Shown here in pieces: positions 7,796 through 16,991 of a DNA stretch of 40,311 nucleotides. Position 1 is the first letter of the stretch. Each line of letters opens with the position of its first letter. The notes below the pieces were generated by a model. The model ran no database searches and had not been told where the DNA came from. It saw nothing but the letters and a program-made list of their open reading frames with translations. Both the position numbers and the translations under genes were made by a program. Source of the stretch: Fibrobacter sp. (GTDB lineage Bacteria; Fibrobacterota; Fibrobacteria; Fibrobacterales; Fibrobacteraceae); assembly GCF_017551775.1 (NCBI RefSeq), contig NZ_JAFZKX010000025.1:1-40311 (forward strand). Direction: 5' to 3'.

Positions 7796-9688
7796 ATGGA
7801 ACTAACAAAATCGCAGGAACGCCGCTTAGCATTCGTTGCTAGCCTCTTGAGTTTGAACCCCAACGATCCTAACGACCGAATAAAGGCACTCCGGCATCTA
7901 AACCTGGACGAAAACGCCTGTTTCCACGGTTTCCAGTATTCCCAGGGCTTTATGGAATTCTTCATCTTCCTGGATGAAGATACCCCGCTCGAAAAGGTGG
8001 TCGCGCATCTGAACTCCGACCTGAAGCAGTTGCAGATTGCCGTATTCCGCACTAGCGACCCCACGAACCCGTTTTTCCTGTCGCTTCGCGAAGAAGCCGA
8101 CCCGTGGGACGTGAAGAAGATTTCTGACGGCGACGACGAAGACGACGAAGATACTCCGGCAAGCCGCCCGTACATGGAAACGCTCCAGATTACCGTGCTC
8201 CGCACCAAGGCGAGTCGCGACCTCACCGACTCCGAACTGGAACGCACCCTCAAGGATATGCGCCGCAAGCTTGGCATCTGGAAGAACGAAGTCAAGGCGA
8301 AGCTCGAAATCGTCGCCGAACACGACGACTTGACTCGCGATTTGCGTAGCGCCGACGACAAGCTCGAAATTGTCATGGAGTCCGAACCGCTCCACCTCAC
8401 CAGCGATCATGGCGAACTTTTCCTCGGTTTCTGCCCGATCCGCACGATTTTCGATTACCACGTGGCTCTCGGCAAGCGCCTTAAGACGAAGCACAACATG
8501 GCTATCGTCTCGAGCAACATCCGTACCTACCTCGGTAACCTCACGCACACGAACGCGGCCCTCATCGATGCCTTCCAGACCATGGAAAGGAACGACGACG
8601 AGAACGTGAACGTGGACGATTTCCCGTTCCTGCACAACGGCATGACCCTCACGGGCGATGACCTGCGCGCCAAGGAACGCGACGGCAAGAAGGTGCTCGT
8701 GATTGAGCGCCCGAAGATTATCAACGGTGCCCAGTCCCTCTTCACGTACGAAACCTACGCGAAGAAGAGCAAGAAGCCCGTGAACCCGCAGGTTTTGGTG
8801 AAGGTCGTGGTGCCGTACCCCGGTGCCGACAACTTCCTGAACCAGGTGACCATGGCGAACAACCGCCAGAACCCGGTGTTCAGCTACCACCTGCGCGCCG
8901 CGGACGACCTGCAGTTCTTCATCTGGCAGCGTTACCAGGAAGAAGGCTTCACCTACGTCTACAAGGACGGCGTGCGCCTCAAGGCCCGTACCCGTAAGCT
9001 CGAAGTGCGTATGCGCCCCGAACTGGCGAAGACATTGTTCATGATGGACGGCAAGCTCAGCGAATGCCGCTCCAGCGACTGCATTTTCGACAAGGAAACG
9101 CTGTACCAGCGCTGCTTCGGCGCATTCGTGCGCGTGTCCCCGGACAAGGAGAAGGACTTTGTTCGTAAGACCATCGCCTTCACGAAGGCATGGCAGCTCC
9201 TCAGCCGCCTCCCGATCAAGATCCGCAAGGTGACCCCGGGCAAGGGCGTGTCCATCGAAGCCAACGACGATAACCCGCTGACCAAGATTACCTGGAATGG
9301 CCGTCTGGAAGACAAGTTCATCTTCCGCAGCGCCGTGAAGGACCTGGTCGTGGCTCTCGCCCTCAAGCACTGGCTCATCTACGGTGACCCGATTCAGGAC
9401 TTCGAATGGCTCGTCGAGAACGAACTGAACTTCAACGAATCCATCCTCAAGTACGCCTCCAGGATCTACACGGAAGACCTGAAGGGCATCCTCATCAACG
9501 AGTTCAAGGACAACACGGCGTACTACGACACCATCACCACTATCGACAAGGATAGCGGCGAATCGGTGGAACGTCGCCTGTGGAAGGGATTCGCGAATAC
9601 CGCGACCTACGAAAAGATGATGGATCTTCTGTGCAAGAAGAATCCCGCTTGGGAAAAGGTCCGCGGCGGTATCGAGCTCTTCATCTAA
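7796..9688 (+). CDS. AIPR-family protein (abortive infection phage resistance)
   Basis: Matches the AIPR family core by motif. SSNIRTYLGN (N241 onward) fits the NIR-x-LG element. FPFLHNGMTL (276-285) corresponds to the usual F-x-x-NNG-I/M-T element. IINGAQS (308-314) matches the family's IVNGxQT, and ANNRQNPV (354-361) matches its NxQNPV. GFTYVYKDG follows. The 630-residue length is normal for the family. The first ~200 residues are less typical and carry an acidic stretch (DGDDEDDEDTP, near 115). AIPR proteins come from lactococcal abortive-infection and other phage-defence contexts; the reaction is unsettled and I assign none. No signal peptide, so cytoplasmic. GAGGAAAAA lies before the ATG. 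It stands alone, with no nuclease, methyltransferase or antitoxin beside it. Base composition resembles the neighbours, so recent transfer is not obvious. Confidence 0.8.
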   Translation: MELTKSQERRLAFVASLLSLNPNDPNDRIKALRHLNLDENACFHGFQYSQGFMEFFIFLDEDTPLEKVVAHLNSDLKQLQIAVFRTSDPTNPFFLSLREEADPWDVKKISDGDDEDDEDTPASRPYMETLQITVLRTKASRDLTDSELERTLKDMRRKLGIWKNEVKAKLEIVAEHDDLTRDLRSADDKLEIVMESEPLHLTSDHGELFLGFCPIRTIFDYHVALGKRLKTKHNMAIVSSNIRTYLGNLTHTNAALIDAFQTMERNDDENVNVDDFPFLHNGMTLTGDDLRAKERDGKKVLVIERPKIINGAQSLFTYETYAKKSKKPVNPQVLVKVVVPYPGADNFLNQVTMANNRQNPVFSYHLRAADDLQFFIWQRYQEEGFTYVYKDGVRLKARTRKLEVRMRPELAKTLFMMDGKLSECRSSDCIFDKETLYQRCFGAFVRVSPDKEKDFVRKTIAFTKAWQLLSRLPIKIRKVTPGKGVSIEANDDNPLTKITWNGRLEDKFIFRSAVKDLVVALALKHWLIYGDPIQDFEWLVENELNFNESILKYASRIYTEDLKGILINEFKDNTAYYDTITTIDKDSGESVERRLWKGFANTATYEKMMDLLCKKNPAWEKVRGGIELFI

Positions 9689-9713
9689 AGAGACTTCCTA
9701 TCGGATTTTTAAG

Positions 9714-9742
9714 ACGGCCTGCTTCGGCGGGCCGTTTTTTTT
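9714..9742 (+). terminator. Terminator after the AIPR gene
   Basis: ACGGCCTGC (9714-9722) pairs with GCGGGCCGT (9727-9735), one T-G wobble, around a TTCG tetraloop, followed by eight T. A classical intrinsic terminator 25 bp past the stop. Confidence 0.9.
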
Positions 9743-9929
9743 GTGCGCGTCCGTTGTTCCGGAGAGAGAATTTCTTTGTTCGTAAAACGGCTCTCTTCTG
9801 TCAAGAAGCAGTTTTTTAGCTTCTTCGGCAATCTTTTTTATAAAATATGCGTCGTGTAAGCAAAAAATTTGCTAATTTCCCGCAGAAATTCAACTTTCCG
9901 GTGGATTTGGCGTCGCCGAATTCTGTATT

Positions 9930-12900
9930 TTGTGTCTGTTGCTATTTAGAAGGTTCTTACATAGGACCCGGTCGGGGTTTGTTGCCTTGTGTCTCTCGGC
10001 ATTCGGCATCGCATGGTCTCAGGGAGATTCTCCCGTGGGCGTCTCCGACGGTGTGGATTCTGCGGACTCCGTGAGCACTGCTGACCCGGCAGAGACGGAA
10101 TGGCAGCCCACGCTCCAGTACTTCCCGTTGCCTGCTTCGGTGACTCCCCTGAATAACCTCCTCCCGTTCGGCGGCGTGGGTGCGTCTCCCCGCCTGATGA
10201 AGGAGACGAAGGGCCAGGTGTTCGAGCACGACATCAACATGGCGACGCGTGAACTCGACGTGCGTGAGAAGCGCGTGAACAGCGTGTCCCGCGACACGAC
10301 GACGCTCTGGTCGGCGCATTATCCTGAACTTACCGATTACGTGGCCGACATGTACGAAGTGGGCCGCAAGAACCTGTGGCTGAACGGCCTTATCGGCCAG
10401 CGCGATGGCGGCTACGAGGCGCCCGAGACGGGCTCGATGTTCGACATCACCATTCCGGTGAACATGCCCGCCTGGATGAAGACCTTCGGTTTCGACAAGC
10501 CCAAGCTGATGCTCCAGGGTACGATGAACATCCGCCTCAAGGGGTACGGCGAACTGGACGACGCCGAGGGCAGTACCAAGACGAGCCTCTGGCCTTCGCC
10601 CTCGCTGGACTACGAACCGAGCTTCATGGTGAAGGGCAAGATTGGCCCCTACATCACGGTCGAAGTGAACAACGTGGAAAGCGGCCTCGGCGTGCAGAAC
10701 CAGGTGCGCGTGGTGTACGAGGAATCGTTCAAGGGCGAATTCGAGGACTATATCTTGCAGCGCGTGGAAGCGGGTACGACATCGCTTGCGCTTACGGGTA
10801 CGGAACTTACGGGTTATTCCGAAAACCACCAGGGCCTGTTCGGTATCAAGGCCGACTGGAAACTGGGCGACTGGAGACTCACGACGATTGCCTCTCAGGA
10901 CGGCGGAAGCCAGGAAGAGTACACCATCAATGCTAGCGAGACGACCACGGAATTCCAGGTGCTCGACAAGCAGTTCGTCACCTACCGTTACTACTTCTTG
11001 AACCATGAGGCGAGGAGCGCCTACATCAACGCGGGTATCGCCGGTCGCTCGACCTCGAACTACCTCGCTACCGGGCTCAAGCTCTACAAGCGCAGCGCGC
11101 TGAACAATTCGAAGGATGTCATCGACAACGTCGACGTCGTGTACAAGGCCCCCGACGGTTCGGAAATCGTGAAGAGGGTGGAACGCCTGGTGGAAATCCC
11201 GGCGAGCGACTATACGTACGATCCCAAGACCGGTATTGTCAAGATTAACGGCGTTACGCGGTCTACGCTCGTTGCCGCCAGCTGGAACGAAGACGGCACC
11301 GGCCGCGTGGGAACGACGGTCAACGACGGTGCAAGGATTGTGCTTATCCAGTGGGATGCTGAACTTGCCGAACTCAAGGAAATCGGCAAGCTCATGTTGC
11401 GCAACGTGTATTCCATCGGCATCACCGATGCGAGCGCGAGCAGCTTTGTGCTGCGCATGAAGAACAAGTCGGGTGTCGCGGGTTCGTTCCTCAAGACTAT
11501 CGGCGTAGCGGACACTACGACGGGCAGTCCGCTGGTGAGCGATGCTACGATTTTCAAGAAGGACGCGAGCGGCAACTACACGGGTGAAATGTGGCTGCCC
11601 TGTAAGCCGCTTTCGCAGTACTCCGGCCCGAACGCTACGGAACGCGCCCGCGCGAACTGCTTGGAACCCTTGCGTAACTTGGATTCGTCGAACGTCATGT
11701 CGCAGCTTTACGACTTGCCGGTTTATAACCTGAGCCGCTACACGAGCCAGTTCCATTTCGAATCTGTGGGTAAGCGCCGCAGTTCCACCATCAGTGTCCG
11801 CGACCCGAATTCGAGCTACTCCGTGAGCGGCAGCGCCTGTATGGATATTTCGCCGGGAACGGAAAAACTCACTGCGGGTTCCACCGTGCTCACGCGCGGT
11901 ACCGACTACGAGGTGAACTACGAACTCGGACAGATCGAACTTTTGAGCGAACGTGCCCTTGACCCGAACAAGGAAATCAAGGTGACGTTCGAATGCGAAC
12001 CGCTTTTCGAAATTGACAACAAGCTGTTGCTGGGTGCGCGTGCCGAACTTCCGCTGGAACGTTACGGGTTCGGTGCGGGTTCCGTGTTCGGTATCACCGC
12101 GCTCTACAAGAGCCAGAGCACTACGGCGAAGACCCCGACGCTCGGCAACGAACCGTTCTCCAGCTTCTTGTGGGGCATGAACCTGCGCTTGCAGGATACG
12201 GTGCAGGCCCTGACCGACCTCGTGAACAAGATTCCGGGAATCAACACGGAAGCGAAGTCCAGCTGGCGCTTCGAAGCGGAATTCGCGGGCAGCCGCCACA
12301 ACGCGAACACCAGTGACGACGTCGAAGCGCTTGTCGAAGATTTCGAGGCCACGTCGAACGGCCTCACGTACCCGCTCTCCAGGCTTTCTTGGTACCATGC
12401 TTCGCCTCCGGGCGGCGTGAGCTCCGACGCCTCTACGTACATCGAGACGCAGGACTACAAGCACAAGGGTGAATTTATTTGGCACAGCAACAACACCGAG
12501 CTGTACAAGTACATCTACGATAACGTCGGCAATTCCGATGTCGATAACCAGCACCTGACCGTGCTCAAGATGACGCTTCGCGCGAACGACAACCTGGCGG
12601 GCAATTCGTGGGGTGGTATCATGCGCCCGAACAGCGCCTACTACCAGGACCTGAGCCAGATGAAGTACATCGAGGTGGTCGCGCGCGGTAACGTGGGCTC
12701 CATCTTTATTGACTTGGGCCAGGTGAGTGAAGACCTTGCCATTAACGGACATGCGCCGAACGGCTACCACGATGGCGAAAACGATCTGGGTTCTACGACG
12801 GCGCTGCACGACAAGGGTCTTGATGGTGCGACGGGTTCCGACGAAGAGCGCCTTGTGTGGGACTGCCGTATTTCGGGCTGCGAAAGCACGGTCTGGAATT

Positions 12901-15900
12901 CTGCCAATGCAGGCGCTACGACCGATATCGCGCTTGATGACTTCAACGAAGACCTGGACGACGACAGCGACCCGCCGGTGACCATCAACGGTACCGAAAA
13001 CAACTCCGGTGAACGCACTTACGATACCGAAGACATCAACAAGAACGGCTCGCTCGATACCGACATCAACTTCGTGCGTTACCGCATCGACCTTTCGGAT
13101 ACGGACAAGACGCACTTCGACGAACTCAAGAACGGTTGGCGCAGGTGGCATATCCAGCTCAACCAGTACGATACGGTTGTCTCCGCGATGGGCGCCGATT
13201 ACAAGTCCATCCTCGCGCAGGCGCTGTTCACCCGTTTGTGGGTCGGCAAGCTGAACCCCGGCGTGGCGGAAGCCAAGGTGCAGGTGGTGAGCCTCGGTGT
13301 GCTCGGCAACGCCTGGGAAGAGACGACGGTCGCCGATTACTATAAGACGAGTTCTACCGAGAATTCGCAGATGGTGAGCGTGAACGGAATCGAGACCGCG
13401 GTGTCCGAGAAGGTGGCGTCTACGGATACGACGTTCGTGAAGGTTTCGACCATCAACAGCCGTGAACATGCGAATACATATTTCAAGTCGCCGAACACCA
13501 AGACGGAACGCGATTCCGAGACGAACGCTCCCTTGAAGGAAACTGCGCTCAAGCTCGAGTACCATAATATGCAGCCGGGCCAGGAAGTAGGCGTGACCCG
13601 CATATTCGAGACCGACAAGAAGGACCTCTCTTCGTACAAGTCCCTGAAGATGGAAATCCACTACGAGACGAAGGCGAACAGGGTGCCGATCAGGTTTGCC
13701 CTGCAGTTCGGTTCCGGTTCGCTTGAAGGTTCTTCTGACTACTATGAATGGAGCTTCCGCCCGACGAAACTCGAAAAGTCTTGCCCGCGTGACCAAGACT
13801 GCCACGAAGAAAACTGGCTTGCGAACGCGTTCGCCATGAACGTTTCCGATTTCTCGGACTTGAAGCAGGGAAGGCGCCCGCCGTTCGTTTCTGCCGTGGA
13901 AAAGGATCTTGGCGGCGAGCGCGAAGAAAAGATCAGGTTGGTGGGTAATCCGACCGTGACGAGCATCGACTGGATGCGCTTCGTGATTATCGCGGATTCG
14001 AGCGCCTCTGCCGAAGACCTCGAAGGTGAATTTTGGATTGACGACCTGAGACTTTCGGACATGGATACGGAATGGGGATACGCGGCCCGTACTTCGGCGC
14101 AGGTGAATTTCGCTGACTTCCTTTCCATATCGGGTGCTGTGCGCTACCAGGATGGTAACTTTGCCACGCTCAAGACGACGGGCGGCTCGCCGAAGCCGAA
14201 GCTCTCGCAGGCGGCATCGCAGTTGGATGTCTCGGGCGACGTCTCCATCAGCCTGAACAAGTTCCTGAACGATACCCTCGGGTTCCACATTCCGTTGAAT
14301 CTCGGTTACAGGAGCTCTACGAAGCGCCCCTTCATGAAGCCTTCCGACGACCTGACGCTTAATCGCAGCAGCTTCGGCGAACTCACGAAGGACATGTTCC
14401 AGAACGAACTTGTGGTGACTGAAGACAAGAAGGAACAGGAACTCCGCGACGAGACGGAATCCAAGGGTTACCAGTCCTACACGCGCGAAAAGAACTTCAG
14501 CATCAGCTATAGCAAGAACTACAAGGCGTCGGAATCCAAGGTGGGCGAGGCGCTCTCGCAGATATTCCTTGAACGTCCGGCGGCAAGCTATTCGTACCGG
14601 CAGACGGAAGGCCGCGCGACGACGGCTTCGGACTCCACCTATTCTTACCACACGATATTTGAATACAAGCTGGGTACTTTCAGCCTGTTCAAGTTCAAGC
14701 CTTTCGAATCGCTGGCCAAGTCCGACAACGCATTCCTGAAGGCGCTGGCCAAGACCGAATTTGAACCGTGGCCGCAGACATTCGACGTGACGCTGTTCGA
14801 CTTCAACTACGTGCGCTATGTGAACCAGGTCCGCGATCCCGATTTCGTGGAACCGCAGGTCGACAAGGTTGTTACCTACACGGCGGATTTGAACCACAAG
14901 CTGAATATGCGCTGGAACATCCTCTCGTTCCTTTCGACAAGCTACTCCCTGAACATCAAGCGTGATATGTTTGGCGGTGGCGACCGTGAAGGATTCGTGA
15001 AGGAGAACTTCTTTACGCCCGACGAAGGCGGCATGTTTGCGACCGGCTACGTGTTCGATTACGACCATACCGACAGGAAGGTCTATGTATCCCGCGACAG
15101 TCTTGTGATAATCCCGACGGATACGGTCTCGCGCAAGAACGAAGCGGGCGTGCCGCAGACGATTGACTTGTCGAACCCGGACTCCTACGAAATCCGCTAC
15201 GACAGTACGGTATTCTACAAGGTCGATAGCGTGGGCCATCGCGAGTACGGACGTGCCTATGGTATCCTCCGCAATGAACGCGCCCGTACGCAGCAGTTCA
15301 AGGTGAATTTCAACCCGCGCCTCATTCCGTTCCTGCCGTTCAACGCGAGCTTCACTTCTGATTTCAACCAGCAGAAGACCATTCCCGATGCCTTCGACCT
15401 GATGGACCACACCAACATCGAGAAGAACTACTGGACCATATCGCAGACGAACCGCTTCGAGTTCAGCCCGACGCTCAAGATTATCGATTTCTTGAAACTG
15501 TTTGGCAATGAATCCAAGGTCGTGAGCCTTTTCGAAAAGCTCAAGTGGCGCGAAATCCGCTTCAACTGGAATGCTAGTACCAACACCGTGGGCGAAAACT
15601 TCACGCTTGCCCAGCTGTATGAACAGCAGGGTGTGACCCCGCTGCAGTATTACCTGTACGGTTTGGGTCTCGGCAACGGTTACCGCAACCGCGGAATCTG
15701 GAATATCATTTCGGGCGACATGGGACTTACTACTCGCGATGATTTTGAACAGTTCGCGCAGTATCGCAATAGGGATGTCGATACGCTCGTATACCAGGGT
15801 AACTTCAAGCATTCTGTTTCGCGCCAGTTCCAGATAGGCACGGGCATCACGCTCCCGATTTGGGATATCGCGCTTACGGGCGACCTGCAGTGGAAAGAGG

Positions 15901-16790
15901 ATTTCTCCCAGTCCCGCGAATATCCGCTCTATATCGACACGACGACCGTTTGGCCCAAGATTGGCGTCGGAGTCACGATCCCGAACTTTGCTCAGCGTCT
16001 TTCGTTCCTGAACAGCTTCAGAAGCGTGAGTACGGTCCACAGGTTCGATTTTACGAAGACGACTTCCGTGAAGCCGTTCCAGAGCGCCGAAGATTCCTGG
16101 AGCTACCAGATCAACTTCAACCCGCTCGTTCGTATCACCTTCCTCACGCAGAAAAACCTGAAAATCGAGAATGCCGTGCGTCTGAAAATGGAGACGACCG
16201 ACAGGCGCCCCAAGCAGGAAGTCATCGGGCTGCCCTGCTGGCCGGATTCCCTGGGCAACATCCAGGATACGACGGAATACTTCTGGGAAACGCCGTGGAT
16301 TCATACGTCGCTGTATAACGACTTCTCCATCAATATCGGCGATGACTTCTCGATTTCGTACCCGCTCAAGCTCAAGCGCGGTTTCCAGTTGTGGAAGTGG
16401 TACTTCAAGCTCGAAAACAATGTCGACCTCAAGCTCACCGCGGGTTACGACTACAACAAGAACATCCGCAAGGAATACAATCCTTCCGCCGGTACCGAAT
16501 ACAACATGTGGAACAAGGAAACCGGTACCGATGGCGTGTTCAGGCAGTGGACATTCGATTCCAAGGACTATACCGCGTACAATCCGGAACTCAAGCTGAC
16601 CGACCGTACGGTGCCCTCGCGTACGCATGAATGGTTCATCCGTCCGAGCGCAGGTTACCAGTTCAACAAGATGGCCTCGATGAGCGCCTACATCGAATAC
16701 CGCCAGATTCACGAGAAACTGGATGACGAAACCCCGCACCTGCGTCAGATCCTGCAGTTCGAACTCGCTCTGATGCTGCGGTTCAACTAG
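9930..16790 (+). CDS. sprA: SprA-like giant outer-membrane protein (type IX secretion translocon type)
   Basis: A 2286-residue protein. SprA forms the very large outer-membrane barrel through which type IX secretion substrates pass in Bacteroidota. Matching features: KGKIGPYITVEVNN and VRVVYEESFKGEFEDYI near residue 245; RVEAGTTSLALTGTELTG then GLFGIKADWKLGDW near 290; YRYYFLNHEARSAYI near 360; VEDFEATSNGLTYPLS with a WYHASPPGG segment near 810; SWGGIMRPN near 895; IFIDLGQVSEDLAINGHAPN near 935; then ~900 residues of beta-rich sequence ending in FELALMLRFN, typical of barrels. Start is uncertain: no ATG in frame, so TTG at 9930 or 9939 is used, giving an RRFLHRTR n-region, a hydrophobic core and likely cleavage after WSQ. 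No clear ribosome-binding site. A terminator lies at 16913. Confidence 0.85.
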   Translation: MCLLLFRRFLHRTRSGFVALCLSAFGIAWSQGDSPVGVSDGVDSADSVSTADPAETEWQPTLQYFPLPASVTPLNNLLPFGGVGASPRLMKETKGQVFEHDINMATRELDVREKRVNSVSRDTTTLWSAHYPELTDYVADMYEVGRKNLWLNGLIGQRDGGYEAPETGSMFDITIPVNMPAWMKTFGFDKPKLMLQGTMNIRLKGYGELDDAEGSTKTSLWPSPSLDYEPSFMVKGKIGPYITVEVNNVESGLGVQNQVRVVYEESFKGEFEDYILQRVEAGTTSLALTGTELTGYSENHQGLFGIKADWKLGDWRLTTIASQDGGSQEEYTINASETTTEFQVLDKQFVTYRYYFLNHEARSAYINAGIAGRSTSNYLATGLKLYKRSALNNSKDVIDNVDVVYKAPDGSEIVKRVERLVEIPASDYTYDPKTGIVKINGVTRSTLVAASWNEDGTGRVGTTVNDGARIVLIQWDAELAELKEIGKLMLRNVYSIGITDASASSFVLRMKNKSGVAGSFLKTIGVADTTTGSPLVSDATIFKKDASGNYTGEMWLPCKPLSQYSGPNATERARANCLEPLRNLDSSNVMSQLYDLPVYNLSRYTSQFHFESVGKRRSSTISVRDPNSSYSVSGSACMDISPGTEKLTAGSTVLTRGTDYEVNYELGQIELLSERALDPNKEIKVTFECEPLFEIDNKLLLGARAELPLERYGFGAGSVFGITALYKSQSTTAKTPTLGNEPFSSFLWGMNLRLQDTVQALTDLVNKIPGINTEAKSSWRFEAEFAGSRHNANTSDDVEALVEDFEATSNGLTYPLSRLSWYHASPPGGVSSDASTYIETQDYKHKGEFIWHSNNTELYKYIYDNVGNSDVDNQHLTVLKMTLRANDNLAGNSWGGIMRPNSAYYQDLSQMKYIEVVARGNVGSIFIDLGQVSEDLAINGHAPNGYHDGENDLGSTTALHDKGLDGATGSDEERLVWDCRISGCESTVWNSANAGATTDIALDDFNEDLDDDSDPPVTINGTENNSGERTYDTEDINKNGSLDTDINFVRYRIDLSDTDKTHFDELKNGWRRWHIQLNQYDTVVSAMGADYKSILAQALFTRLWVGKLNPGVAEAKVQVVSLGVLGNAWEETTVADYYKTSSTENSQMVSVNGIETAVSEKVASTDTTFVKVSTINSREHANTYFKSPNTKTERDSETNAPLKETALKLEYHNMQPGQEVGVTRIFETDKKDLSSYKSLKMEIHYETKANRVPIRFALQFGSGSLEGSSDYYEWSFRPTKLEKSCPRDQDCHEENWLANAFAMNVSDFSDLKQGRRPPFVSAVEKDLGGEREEKIRLVGNPTVTSIDWMRFVIIADSSASAEDLEGEFWIDDLRLSDMDTEWGYAARTSAQVNFADFLSISGAVRYQDGNFATLKTTGGSPKPKLSQAASQLDVSGDVSISLNKFLNDTLGFHIPLNLGYRSSTKRPFMKPSDDLTLNRSSFGELTKDMFQNELVVTEDKKEQELRDETESKGYQSYTREKNFSISYSKNYKASESKVGEALSQIFLERPAASYSYRQTEGRATTASDSTYSYHTIFEYKLGTFSLFKFKPFESLAKSDNAFLKALAKTEFEPWPQTFDVTLFDFNYVRYVNQVRDPDFVEPQVDKVVTYTADLNHKLNMRWNILSFLSTSYSLNIKRDMFGGGDREGFVKENFFTPDEGGMFATGYVFDYDHTDRKVYVSRDSLVIIPTDTVSRKNEAGVPQTIDLSNPDSYEIRYDSTVFYKVDSVGHREYGRAYGILRNERARTQQFKVNFNPRLIPFLPFNASFTSDFNQQKTIPDAFDLMDHTNIEKNYWTISQTNRFEFSPTLKIIDFLKLFGNESKVVSLFEKLKWREIRFNWNASTNTVGENFTLAQLYEQQGVTPLQYYLYGLGLGNGYRNRGIWNIISGDMGLTTRDDFEQFAQYRNRDVDTLVYQGNFKHSVSRQFQIGTGITLPIWDIALTGDLQWKEDFSQSREYPLYIDTTTVWPKIGVGVTIPNFAQRLSFLNSFRSVSTVHRFDFTKTTSVKPFQSAEDSWSYQINFNPLVRITFLTQKNLKIENAVRLKMETTDRRPKQEVIGLPCWPDSLGNIQDTTEYFWETPWIHTSLYNDFSINIGDDFSISYPLKLKRGFQLWKWYFKLENNVDLKLTAGYDYNKNIRKEYNPSAGTEYNMWNKETGTDGVFRQWTFDSKDYTAYNPELKLTDRTVPSRTHEWFIRPSAGYQFNKMASMSAYIEYRQIHEKLDDETPHLRQILQFELALMLRFN

Positions 16791-16795
16791 TCGCT

Positions 16796-16841
16796 GGTTG
16801 CTGATTATTGGTTGCTAGTTGCTGGTCAATGGTTGTTGATT
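16796..16841 (+). repeat. GGTTGYTRRTT repeats directly after the sprA stop
   Basis: Three copies: GGTTGCTGATT (16796), GGTTGCTAGTT (16810), GGTTGTTGATT (16831), with looser copies continuing to about 16890 (GTTGTTGGCCGG, CGTTGTTGACC). The middle copy contains the same 10-mer as the element after the LRR gene. Confidence 0.6.
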
Positions 16842-16912
16842 GCCGGCTGTTAATTTTTAGCTGAAGCGTATGTTGTTGGCCGGTGGTCGGCCGTTGTTGA
16901 CCATAAAATATT

Positions 16913-16949
16913 AGCCGCTAACGGATGGTCGTTGGCGGCTGATTTTTTT
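16913..16949 (+). terminator. Terminator after sprA
   Basis: The 11-bp stem AGCCGCTAACG (16913-16923) pairs with CGTTGGCGGCT (16930-16940), one T-G wobble, loop GATGGT, then GA and seven T. Confidence 0.9.
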
Positions 16950-16991
16950 GCATCCGCGCGGGCGGATTTGAATTGGAATGGCGGTTCCGGA

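Noticed and set aside
9847..10074. A 75-codon frame starting at ATG 9847 upstream of sprA
   Set aside because: Overlaps the sprA signal peptide in another frame and has no signal peptide or domain; kept only as a note on the unclear sprA start.
9957..16739. A 2260-codon open frame on the minus strand opposite sprA
   Set aside because: It is the antisense image of sprA: codons ending in C or G rarely give stops in this frame. Its Arg/Val/His-rich translation has no recognisable domain.
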